From contig DASZYF010000022.1 in the NCBI GenBank assembly GCA_035545535.1, forward strand, positions 42,856 through 106,855: a stretch of 64,000 nt of DNA, given 5' to 3'. Source of the DNA: DASZYF01 sp035545535 (GTDB lineage: Bacteria > Actinomycetota > Actinomycetes > Mycobacteriales > CAJCIY01). Below are positions 51,083 through 59,015 of the stretch, in pieces. How positions within the stretch are numbered: position 1 is the first letter of the stretch; each line of letters starts with the position of its first letter. The translations under genes and the position numbers were made by a program. The notes under the pieces were generated by a model. The model ran no database searches, was not told where the DNA came from, and saw nothing but the letters and a program-made list of their open reading frames with translations.

Positions 51083-52044
51083 GCGGCCTGCTCGCGGACG
51101 CCGCGGGCGATGCGCTCCTTGGCGCGGGTGAGCTGCGTCGGCTCACCGCGCACGGCGCGCAGCGCGCCGATGAGCGCACGACAGGCGATGAGCTCGCGCT
51201 CGTGCGGCGCGGGGAGCAGCGTGAGCTTGCGCGCGACGTTGGGCATGACGGCCACGGCACCGGCCCACACCGCGTTCCAGGCAGGCCTCACCGCGGGGTG
51301 GAGGCCGGGCAGGTTGCGCAGTGCGTTGATGCCCGTGGCGGCCTGCTCGCCGACGCAGAGCTCGGTGCGGAAGTCCTGGAACGCGTCGTCCAGCTCTGCC
51401 CAGGTGCGCGGCGGGTTCGGCACGCCGAGCGCCGCACCGACCTTCGCCGTCTCGGCCACGTAGCGGTCGAGCTCCTCGAGGGTGAGCGGGTCGCGCGAGA
51501 ACCGCTGGTACGCGCTTGCCAGGGCCTGGTACTGCGTGATGTGCACCCACTCGAGCAGCCGGGGCTCGTTGGCGCTGTACGGCCGACCGTCGGGCGTCTC
51601 GCCGACGACCTTCTCGTGCACGGCCCGGACGATGCGCACCCAGCGCTCCGCCGCGGGAGTGCTTTCGTACGTCACGCCGAGCACGTAGTGGCCCGTACGG
51701 CGCGTGCGGCCGAAGAAGTCGTTCTTGAAGTCGCTGTGGTCGTAGACGCCGGCCATCGCGCGCGGCTGCAGCGTCTGCACGATGAACGCCGACATGCCGG
51801 CGACGAACGCGCTCGGGTCCGCGTGCACGCGCCAGATCACGCTGTCGGGCCCGAACCAGCCCGGGTCGCCGGCGACGTCGAGCGCGTCGTTCGTCTTCGG
51901 CGCCTCGGTCACCGCACCGAGCACCTTCAGCACGCTGCCGCCGTACAGCGGCGCCCCGAGGCCGGCGGCGCGGCCGGCGACATCTCCGAGCATCCGTTCG
52001 CGCCGGGTGGGGAGCGGGGGGTACCAGGTGGGCCTTCCGGACAT
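51079..52044 (-). CDS. Oxygenase MpaB family protein (DUF2236)
   Basis: 321 residues: GDPGWFGPDSVIWRVHADPSAFVAGMSAFIVQTLQPRAMAGVYDHSDF is the DUF2236 start, and NEPRLLEWVHITQYQALASAYQRF carries conserved His/Arg of the heme-binding site shared with latex-clearing protein. Likely oxidises or cleaves a hydrophobic substrate together with the coupled P450. Confidence 0.88.
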   Translation of the reverse strand: MSGRPTWYPPLPTRRERMLGDVAGRAAGLGAPLYGGSVLKVLGAVTEAPKTNDALDVAGDPGWFGPDSVIWRVHADPSAFVAGMSAFIVQTLQPRAMAGVYDHSDFKNDFFGRTRRTGHYVLGVTYESTPAAERWVRIVRAVHEKVVGETPDGRPYSANEPRLLEWVHITQYQALASAYQRFSRDPLTLEELDRYVAETAKVGAALGVPNPPRTWAELDDAFQDFRTELCVGEQAATGINALRNLPGLHPAVRPAWNAVWAGAVAVMPNVARKLTLLPAPHERELIACRALIGALRAVRGEPTQLTRAKERIARGVREQAA

Positions 52045-52072
52045 GCCGGCTCCTTGCTCGTGGTGGACGGCG

Positions 52073-52696
52073 TCAGACCTTGACCGGGGGCAGGAGGTAG
52101 TGACGGGCGAAAGCGCGCATCTGGTCAGGGGTGTCGAGCGCGATGTAGCTGTCGGGCGTGAGGATGAACGACACGGTGAGGCGCACGCAGAGCTCGGCGA
52201 CCGCCTGCGCGTCGACGGCGCGCAGCTCGCCCTTGCGCTGACCCGCCCGCACCCGGCCGGCGAGGTAGTCGCGCGCGAGCGCGAGCACCGGACCGCCTTC
52301 GAGCGTGACGTAGGGCAGCACGGCCTCGGGCTCCACCGCGAGCAGGCCGTGCACGAGCGAGTGCTCGCGCATCGCGGTGAGGATGGTCACGAAGCCCTCG
52401 ACCAGCTGGTCGGCCGCGGTCGGCAGGTGCGCCACCGCGGTGTCCACGGCGTCGAACAGCGCCTGCGCCTCGCGCAGGAACACGGCCCGCACGAGGTCGT
52501 CCTTGCGCGGGAACCGGCGGTACACCGTGATGCGCGAGACGTCCGCGCGCCGCGCGATGTCGTCCATCGTCGTGCGGCGCAGGCCGAACTGACGCAGCTG
52601 GTCCCGGGCGGCGTCGAGGATGCGGAGGACGATCGGGTCGGCCAGGTCTTGCACCGCGTGCAGGAGCACGGGTGCTTCGTCCGCGCGCTGGCTCAC
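52073..52696 (-). CDS. TetR-family regulator
   Basis: 207 residues from GTG 52696. N-terminal HTH: ILDAARDQLRQFGLRRTTMDDIARRADVSRITVYRRFPRKDDLVRAVF, then a helical ligand domain. Sits between the LLM gene (43 nt upstream) and MpaB (28 nt downstream) on the same strand, so it probably controls this block. An upstream in-frame ATG (52750) overlapping the LLM gene is less likely. Confidence 0.88.
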   Translation of the reverse strand: MSQRADEAPVLLHAVQDLADPIVLRILDAARDQLRQFGLRRTTMDDIARRADVSRITVYRRFPRKDDLVRAVFLREAQALFDAVDTAVAHLPTAADQLVEGFVTILTAMREHSLVHGLLAVEPEAVLPYVTLEGGPVLALARDYLAGRVRAGQRKGELRAVDAQAVAELCVRLTVSFILTPDSYIALDTPDQMRAFARHYLLPPVKV

Positions 52697-52739
52697 CCGG
52701 CCCGCTCGCGGGCTCCCGGCGCCGAGCGGGCGCGCGTTC

Positions 52740-53789
52740 TCACGCGGCAAGCGCCGCCAGCTTCTCGATCAGCGCGACGCGGCCGGCGTGGTCGGGCGCC
52801 AGCGGCGTGATGTTCAGCGTCGTCGCGCCGGCCTCGCGGAACGCGGCGAGGCGCTCCTTGACGTAGCCCTCGGGGCCGATGAGCGACATGGCCTTCGCGA
52901 GGTCGCCGGGCACGGCCTTGGCCGCCTCGTCCTTCTTGCCGTCGAGGTAGAGGTCCTGGACCTCCTTGGCTTCCTTCTCGTAGCCGTAGCGCACCGCGAG
53001 GTCGTTGTAGAAGTTCTTGCCGCGCGCCCCCATGCCGCCGATGTAGAGCGCGAGCGTCGGGCGGATGAGATCGATCAGGTGCTCGACGGCGGTGCTTCCT
53101 TCACCGATCGCCACCGGCGCCTGCGCGACGATGTCGAGCGCGGGCAGCGACGCGTCGCGCTTCGCCCGGCCGGCGGCGAGCGACGCACCCCACACGTCGG
53201 CGGCCCGTTCGGGGTGGAAGAACACCGGCTCCCAGCCCTCGGCGAGCTCGGCGGCCATCTCGACGTTCTTGGGACCGATCGCGGCCACGAAGATCGGGAT
53301 GCGCTCGCGCACCGGCTTGTTGATGAGCTTGAGCGGCTTGCCGAGCCCCGTGCCCCGGTCCGCCGGCAGCGGGATCGTGTAGTGCTTGCCGCTGTACGTG
53401 AGGGGCTCGCGCTTCCAGACCGTGCGGCAGATCTCGATGATCTCCTTCGTGCGCCCGATCGGGGCGTCGTAGGGGACGGCGTGCAGGCCCTCGATGACCT
53501 GCGGGCCGGACGTGCCGATGCCGAGCGTGAAGCGGCCGTCGGACACCATGTCGAGGCCGGCCGCGGTCATGGCCAGCAGGGCGGGCGTGCGCGAGTAGAT
53601 CGGCAGGATGCCGGACGCGATGCCCACGGTCTTCGTGCGCGCCGCGATGTAGCCCATCTGGCTGACCGCGTCGAAGCTGTACAGCTCCGCGACGAAGACG
53701 ATGCCGAGGCCTGCCTTCTCGTAGTCCGCGAGGCTGTCGACCGCTGCCGTGAAGCCGCCGTCGTAGGGCAGGCCCATCCCGATGCGCAT
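52740..53789 (-). CDS. LLM-class F420-dependent oxidoreductase (Rv3520c-like)
   Basis: 349 residues: MGLPYDGGFTAAVDSLADYEKAGLGIVFVAE, IASGILPIYSRTPALLAMTAAGLDMVSDGRFTLGIGTSGPQVIEG, and IFVAAIGPKNVEMAAELAEGWEPVFFHPE match the mycobacterial Rv3520c group. Its own leaderless promoter (TATCTT, 53796-53801) lies 6 nt before the ATG. Neighbouring FadD and P450 genes suggest a lipid or steroid substrate. Confidence 0.88.
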   Translation of the reverse strand: MRIGMGLPYDGGFTAAVDSLADYEKAGLGIVFVAELYSFDAVSQMGYIAARTKTVGIASGILPIYSRTPALLAMTAAGLDMVSDGRFTLGIGTSGPQVIEGLHAVPYDAPIGRTKEIIEICRTVWKREPLTYSGKHYTIPLPADRGTGLGKPLKLINKPVRERIPIFVAAIGPKNVEMAAELAEGWEPVFFHPERAADVWGASLAAGRAKRDASLPALDIVAQAPVAIGEGSTAVEHLIDLIRPTLALYIGGMGARGKNFYNDLAVRYGYEKEAKEVQDLYLDGKKDEAAKAVPGDLAKAMSLIGPEGYVKERLAAFREAGATTLNITPLAPDHAGRVALIEKLAALAA

Positions 53790-53795
53790 GGAGCG

Positions 53796-53801
53796 AAGAT
53801 A
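53796..53801 (-). promoter_or_regulatory. Leaderless -10 element (TATCTT) for the LLM gene
   Basis: TATCTT on the minus strand ends 6 nt before the ATG at 53789. Confidence 0.6.
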
Positions 53802-53845
53802 CGATCTCAGCCACTTTGTATCAAGTGCGGCACCGAGCGGGAGCG

Positions 53846-55450
53846 CTACCGGCCGGTGAGCTCGCGCTTGAGGACCTTCCCGGCCGGGTTGCGGGGAAGC
53901 GCCTCGAGGAACGTCACGTCGCGCGGCACCTTGTAGCGCGCGAGGTTGCCGCGCACGTGCTCGCGCACCTGTTCCTCCGACAGGTCGGCGCCGCCACGCG
54001 GGACGACGAACGCAGCCAACCGCTGCCCGAACTCGTCGTCGGGCACGCCGACGACGCTCGCCTCGGTGATGTCCGGGTGCGCCGCGAGCAGGTCCTCGAC
54101 CTCGGCGGGGAAGACGTTCTCGCCGCCGCTCACGATCATGTCGTCGTCGCGGCCGTCGATGAACAGCCGGCCCGCCTCGTCGAGGTGTCCGACGTCGCCG
54201 GTGGCCGCGCGGCCGTCGACGATCTCCTTCCCACCCCCGCCGGTGTAGCCCTCGAACACCATCTCGCTGCCGACGAAGATCGCGCCGACCTCGCCCGGCG
54301 GCACGGGCTTCCGGTCGGCGTCGAGCAGCGCGAGTGAGACGCCGCGCACCGCGCGGCCGACGGTGTTCGGGGCGGCGCGCAGGTCGGCGGGCGTCGCGAC
54401 GCTCCCGATGGCGACCTCGGTCGAGCCGTAGAGGTTGTAGAGCTTGTCGCCCAACGTCTGCAGCGTTCGCGAGGCAAGGGTGCCGCCGAGCTGCGAGCCG
54501 CCGACCATGATCGCCTTCAGCGACGCGTGCGACGGCTTGCGCTCGGCGGCGTCGTAGGCATCGAGGATGCGGGCGAGCATCACGGGCACCACGGCGAGCA
54601 GGTCGGCCCGGTTCTCCTCGACCGCGCGCAGCGACCACTGCGCGTCGAACCGGCGGTTCAGCACGAGCGTCGACGAGAGCGCGGTCGCGAGCGTGAAGTG
54701 GGCGAAGCCCCACACGTGGAACATCGGGGCGGGCAGCACGGTCGTGCCGCGCGTGTGCAGCGGGATGCGTTCGAGCATCGCGGCGAGCGGGTCGAGTCCG
54801 GTGGCTCCGCGCGTCGCGCCCTTCGGCGTGCCCGTGGTGCCGGACGTGAGGATGCCGACCCGTCCGTGGTCGGGGGGCCGGGGGAGCGGGCCTTGGGCGT
54901 GCCCCGCGGCGAGGGTGTCGAGGCTGGCGTTCTGGGTGTCGGCGTCGACCCACGCGAGGACGCGTGGACCGTCGAAGTCCGCGGCCGTGACGCGCGGCGC
55001 GAACTCCTCGTCGTGGACGAGTGCGGTCACGCCCTCGCTGGCGATGACCGCGGCGAGCTGCGGGCCGGCGAAGTCGGTGTTCAGGCAGAGGGCCCGCGAC
55101 CCGAGCTTCGTCGCCGCGACCGCGGCCTGCACGAAGCCCCGGTGGTTGCGACAGAGGATCCCGACGGTCGTCGTGTGGTCGACGCCGAGGTCTGCCAGCC
55201 CGCGCGCGATGCCGTTGGTCGATGCGTCGAGCTGGGCGAAGGAGATGCGGCCGCGCTCATCGACGATCGCGGGCGCGTCCGGGAACCGCTTCGCCGCCGC
55301 GGCGATCGCGCCCGCGGCGTTGCGCCCGTAGAGCTTCATGGCCTGGGCGGTGGAGACCACCTGATCGGGTCGCAGCGGGTTGAGCATGCCCGCGCGCGTG
55401 AGCGTCACCAGGGTCTGCAGCTTGCCGCCGATCATCGCGAGGTCCACCAC
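53846..55450 (-). CDS. fadD: Acyl-CoA synthetase (FadD family)
   Basis: 534 residues of the ANL superfamily: P-loop GILTSGTTGTPKGA, YGSTEVA, ATGDVGHLDEAGRLFIDGRDDDMIVSGGENVFPAEVE, and the C-terminal catalytic Lys in NPAGKVLKREL. Activates a carboxylate to its CoA ester via the adenylate. Leadered start: -10 TAGCGT (55473-55478) and GGAGAG before the GTG at 55450. Confidence 0.94.
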   Translation of the reverse strand: MVDLAMIGGKLQTLVTLTRAGMLNPLRPDQVVSTAQAMKLYGRNAAGAIAAAAKRFPDAPAIVDERGRISFAQLDASTNGIARGLADLGVDHTTTVGILCRNHRGFVQAAVAATKLGSRALCLNTDFAGPQLAAVIASEGVTALVHDEEFAPRVTAADFDGPRVLAWVDADTQNASLDTLAAGHAQGPLPRPPDHGRVGILTSGTTGTPKGATRGATGLDPLAAMLERIPLHTRGTTVLPAPMFHVWGFAHFTLATALSSTLVLNRRFDAQWSLRAVEENRADLLAVVPVMLARILDAYDAAERKPSHASLKAIMVGGSQLGGTLASRTLQTLGDKLYNLYGSTEVAIGSVATPADLRAAPNTVGRAVRGVSLALLDADRKPVPPGEVGAIFVGSEMVFEGYTGGGGKEIVDGRAATGDVGHLDEAGRLFIDGRDDDMIVSGGENVFPAEVEDLLAAHPDITEASVVGVPDDEFGQRLAAFVVPRGGADLSEEQVREHVRGNLARYKVPRDVTFLEALPRNPAGKVLKRELTGR

Positions 55451-55506
55451 GCGTCTCTCCTAGGTCAAGCGGACGCTAGCCGCACGCCGACGTCGGTGAG
55501 GGTCCG

Positions 55507-56229
55507 TCAGCGCGGCGACGCCGGCAGCCGGGTGGTGTCGACGCCGATCTCGGCGGCGCGCTTGGTGCGGGGGAGCGGCTTCGGTTCGTAGTCGGGACGG
55601 ATCAACGCGTGGGTCACGGTGTCCGCGACGAACGCGATGTACCGCGCGTGCGTCCATCCGTGCAGCACGACGAGCGGGTAGTACGTCGGGTGCTGGAGGC
55701 ACAGGATGTTCGCGGCTTCCCCGACGCTGACGTCCCTGCGGAGTGCGCCGCGCAGGTCGAGGTGCTGCGCCAGGTTCGTCATGCCGAGCACGCGCTGCTG
55801 CTCGAAGGCGTCGCGCAGCGCGCGGATCGACGGGTCGAGGCCGGCGGCGTCGTAGAGCGCCTGGGTGAGGCGGGCGGACCGTGACAGGGTGTCGCACATC
55901 ATGTCGGCGTAGTCGCGCAGGATCGCGCGCGCGTCAGGCACCTGCATCTGCGCGCGGATCCGGTCGCGCATCATCAGCGGCACGTCCTCGTCGTCGCCGG
56001 CCACGGCCCAGTCGATCCCGAGCTTGAGGCACTCGAGCTTGCCCCCCACGGACGTGAACACCGTCTTGCGGCTCACGCCGGCGGCCGCCGCGATGGCGTC
56101 GACCGTCGTCGGGCCGTAGCCGTCGCGGACGAACAGCTCGGTGGCGGCGGCGATGATCGCGCGCCGCGTCGCCCGGGCCTGGTCAGCGCGCAGGCTCGAG
56201 GTGTAAGACCGCTTGACCGGCGTGGGCAT
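55507..56229 (-). CDS. TetR-family regulator
   Basis: 240 residues: RRAIIAAATELFVRDGYGPTTVDAIAAAAGVSRKTVFTSVGGKLECLKLGIDWA is the HTH (residues about 20-72); the ligand domain follows. AAGGTGG precedes the ATG. Divergent from the FAD monooxygenase and upstream of fadD, so it may control either. Confidence 0.9.
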   Translation of the reverse strand: MPTPVKRSYTSSLRADQARATRRAIIAAATELFVRDGYGPTTVDAIAAAAGVSRKTVFTSVGGKLECLKLGIDWAVAGDDEDVPLMMRDRIRAQMQVPDARAILRDYADMMCDTLSRSARLTQALYDAAGLDPSIRALRDAFEQQRVLGMTNLAQHLDLRGALRRDVSVGEAANILCLQHPTYYPLVVLHGWTHARYIAFVADTVTHALIRPDYEPKPLPRTKRAAEIGVDTTRLPASPR

Positions 56230-56235
56230 TCATGC

Positions 56236-56246
56236 CACCTTAGGTG
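56236..56246. promoter_or_regulatory. Short palindrome CACCTTAGGTG in the TetR/FAD gap
   Basis: CACCT-t-AGGTG directly upstream of the TetR start in a 69-bp divergent intergenic region, with a looser ACAC/GTGT repeat at 56255-56267. Candidate autorepression site. Confidence 0.4.
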
Positions 56247-56298
56247 TAACGAACACACCAGAAGTGTATTCGATCATGCGAGCGATGGGGGGAGCGAC

Positions 56299-57609
56299 AT
56301 GAAGGTCGTCGTCGTGGGAGCGGGGCCGGTCGGCATCGTGACGGCGCTGGGGCTGGCACGCGACGGGCATGAGGTGACGGTCGTCGACCGCGATCCCGGG
56401 CCGGCGGCGGACGGCACCTGGCAGCGCAAGGGCGTCATGCAGTACCTGCTGCCGCACTTCTGGCGCCACATCGTCCGCCAGTGCCTGGCCGAGGACCTGC
56501 CCGACGTGTGGGACGCGCTGGTCGCCGCGGGCGGCCGGCCGCTGACGCCGCCCGGCGCCCCCGGCTTCATCACCGCGCTCGCGGCCCGTCGGAGCACGGT
56601 CGAGACCGCGTTGCGGGGCGTGCTCGCGCAGGAGCCCAACGTGCGCACCGTCACCGGCCACGCCGAGGACGTCGTCGTCGACGGCGGGCGCGCCCGCGGC
56701 GTGCGCGTCGACGGCACGACGATCGATGCCGACCTCGTCGTCGATGCGGGCGGGCGCGCATCGCGCTTCGCCGCCGCGCACCGCCCGCCGATGGAGAGCA
56801 GCTCGTGCGGGCAGGCCTACGTGTCGCGCATGTTCCGCGCCCGGCCCGGCGTCGAGCCGCTCGACTCGCCGACGCCCATCGGCGCGTTCAGCGATCGGTA
56901 CCTCACGATCGTGTTCCCGCAGGACGCGGGCACCCACTCGGCGCTGATCGTCCGCGCCGATGACGACGCCGCGCTGGCCAAGGTCCGTGACGACGCCGCC
57001 TACCAGGCGGTCACCGCGCTCATCCCGAACCTCGCGCCCTGGACCGACCTCGAGCGCTTCGAGCCGATCACCCCCGCGATGGCCGGCGCCGGCCTCACCA
57101 ACGCGTGGGGCACGCAGCTCGGTGAGGACGGCGAACCCGCACTGCCCGGCCTGGTCTGGATCGGCGACACCATCCTCACCACCAACCCGTCGGCGGGCCG
57201 CGGCGTCTCGACCGGCCTCATGCAGGCCCGCCGGTTGCACCAGCTGCTCCGCGAGCACTCGGACGTGCGCGACGTCAGCACCGCCCTCGAGAGCTGGGCC
57301 GTCGAGCAGCTCAAGCCTTGGTACGACGACCACGTCATCTGGGACCGCAACCTCGTCGCGCGCTACTCCGGGGGCGACATCGACGTCGACGGGACGCTCT
57401 CGGGGGACATCTACTGCGACGCGGCTGCTGTCGTGCCCGAGCTCGCGCCGCTCGTGCCCCAGTACTTCGCGATGATGATGCTGCCGACGGGGTGGCTGCC
57501 CTTCGCCGACAAGGTGCGGGCGGTGCTGCGCGACGGCTGGCGGCCGCCGCTGGCCGAGGGCCCGAGCTACGACGAGCTGGCCCTCGCCGTGGAGCGCGTC
57601 GCGGCCTGA
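56299..57609 (+). CDS. FAD-dependent monooxygenase-like oxidoreductase
   Basis: 436 residues: KVVVVGAGPVGIVTALGLARDGHEVTVVDRD FAD fold, DLVVDAGGRASRF (GD-like motif) and GLVWIGDTILTTNPSAGRGVSTGLMQA, the second FAD loop. Similar to PHBH-type and geranylgeranyl-reductase-like flavoproteins. GGGGGGAG before the ATG. Stop abuts the convergent SDR stop with no gap. Confidence 0.88.
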   Translation: MKVVVVGAGPVGIVTALGLARDGHEVTVVDRDPGPAADGTWQRKGVMQYLLPHFWRHIVRQCLAEDLPDVWDALVAAGGRPLTPPGAPGFITALAARRSTVETALRGVLAQEPNVRTVTGHAEDVVVDGGRARGVRVDGTTIDADLVVDAGGRASRFAAAHRPPMESSSCGQAYVSRMFRARPGVEPLDSPTPIGAFSDRYLTIVFPQDAGTHSALIVRADDDAALAKVRDDAAYQAVTALIPNLAPWTDLERFEPITPAMAGAGLTNAWGTQLGEDGEPALPGLVWIGDTILTTNPSAGRGVSTGLMQARRLHQLLREHSDVRDVSTALESWAVEQLKPWYDDHVIWDRNLVARYSGGDIDVDGTLSGDIYCDAAAVVPELAPLVPQYFAMMMLPTGWLPFADKVRAVLRDGWRPPLAEGPSYDELALAVERVAA

Positions 57610-58416
57610 CTACAGGGCGGGGTGGCCCTTGGCGAGGATCGGCAGCAGGACGCGCTTCGGCGTGAGGATCGCCGAGTAGGCCGCGATGCGGTTCGGCGCT
57701 CCGGGGATGACCACGCTCTTGCCCTTGAGCATCCCGTCGACGCCGGCCTTCGCGACCTCGGGTGCCGGCACCCACATGAACTTGGGCATGGACCCCTTCG
57801 CCCGTTCCTCGTCGAACCCGGCGGCCTGGATGAACTCGGTCTCGACGGGGCCCGGGCACAGCGCGGTCACCGTGATGTTGCTGCTCTTCAGCTCGACCGC
57901 GATGGCGCGTGAGTAGGAGTAGACGAACGCCTTCGACGCCGCGTAGCCGGCCTGCCCGGGGATCGGCTGGAAGGCGGCGGTCGAGGCGACGTTGAGGATC
58001 GCGCCGCCTCCGCGGGCGACCATGCCGGGGACGAACAGCGTGCACAGGTCGACGACCGCCTCGACGTCGGTGCGCAGCATCGTGAGCTCACGGTCCGGGT
58101 CCGCGTCCTGGATGCGGCCGGTGGTGCTGAAGCCCGCGTTGTTCACCAGCGCGGCGGCGACGAGCCCCCGCTCCTCGATCGCGGGCAGGATCGCGCGCCG
58201 GCTCTTCTGGTCGGACAGGTCAGCGGTGACGACCTCCGCGCGCACTGAAGCGCTGAGCTCGCTCGCCAGCTCCCGCAACGGACCCTCACGGCGGGCGACG
58301 AGCGTGACGCCGTAGCCCTTGCCCGCGAGCACCTTCGCCATCTCGGCGCCGATGCCGGACGAGGCGCCGGTGACGACGACGGTGCGGTCGGCCGCTGGTT
58401 CGAGGATCCCGGTCAT
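57610..58416 (-). CDS. Short-chain dehydrogenase (DltE/YqjQ-like)
   Basis: 268 residues: VVVTGASSGIGAEMAKVLAGKGYGVTLVARRE, VNNAGFST, ILNVASTAAFQPIPGQAGYAASKAFVYSYSRAIAVEL with Ser, Tyr and Lys, CPGPVETEF. The ATG at 58416 has GAGAGG upstream. Divergent from the MarR gene. Confidence 0.9.
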   Translation of the reverse strand: MTGILEPAADRTVVVTGASSGIGAEMAKVLAGKGYGVTLVARREGPLRELASELSASVRAEVVTADLSDQKSRRAILPAIEERGLVAAALVNNAGFSTTGRIQDADPDRELTMLRTDVEAVVDLCTLFVPGMVARGGGAILNVASTAAFQPIPGQAGYAASKAFVYSYSRAIAVELKSSNITVTALCPGPVETEFIQAAGFDEERAKGSMPKFMWVPAPEVAKAGVDGMLKGKSVVIPGAPNRIAAYSAILTPKRVLLPILAKGHPAL

Positions 58417-58442
58417 GGCGCCCAACCTCTCACGCGGTCGCC

Positions 58443-58448
58443 TAGTTT
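58443..58448 (+). promoter_or_regulatory. Leaderless -10 element (TAGTTT) for the MarR gene
   Basis: TAGTTT 8 nt before the GTG at 58457. Confidence 0.55.
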
Positions 58449-58456
58449 CAGGTGTC

Positions 58457-58972
58457 GTGACCCCCGGAGGTGATCCGCTCGTCGAGGCCGCCCGTCAGTG
58501 GGGCGCGCGCGTGGGCGACCCGGCCGCCATGGCGACCGTCACGGGCCTGGTCCGCGCGCAGCAGGTCGTCGTCGCGGGGGTCGAGGCGATCCTCAAGCCG
58601 TTCGGCCTGTCCTTCGCCCGCTACGAGGTGCTGCGACTGCTCGCCTTCAGCCGCACCGGCGCGCTGCCCATGGGTTCGATGTCGCGCCGGCTGATGGTGC
58701 ACAGCACCTCGGTCAGCAGCGCGGTCGACCGCCTCGAGCGGGCCGGTCTGGTCCGGCGCGGGCCGAGCGAGCATGACGGCCGCATCGTGCTCGCCGCCAT
58801 CACCGAGGGGGGCCGCGTCGTCGTGGACAAGGCGACGACCGCGCTGCAGGAGGCCGCGTTCGGGCTCGACGGGCTGGGCGACGCCGACGCGCGCCGGCTC
58901 ACCGCGGGGCTGGCCGCGCTCCGCCGGGCGGCCGGCGACCACGCGGCCGGTGACCCGCTTCACAAGATATGA
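58457..58972 (+). CDS. MarR-family regulator
   Basis: 171 residues: FGLSFARYEVLRLLAFSRTGALPMGSMSRRLMVHSTSVSSAVDRLERAGLVRRGPSEHDGRIVLAAITEGG is a complete winged helix with the D-x-R wing. Leaderless GTG. Lies 43 nt before the mutase gene on the same strand and divergent from the SDR, and may regulate both. Confidence 0.9.
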   Translation: MTPGGDPLVEAARQWGARVGDPAAMATVTGLVRAQQVVVAGVEAILKPFGLSFARYEVLRLLAFSRTGALPMGSMSRRLMVHSTSVSSAVDRLERAGLVRRGPSEHDGRIVLAAITEGGRVVVDKATTALQEAAFGLDGLGDADARRLTAGLAALRRAAGDHAAGDPLHKI

Positions 58973-59015
58973 GGAAGTCCTAGCAATCTCGGGAGGACGT
59001 CTTCATGATTGGGGG

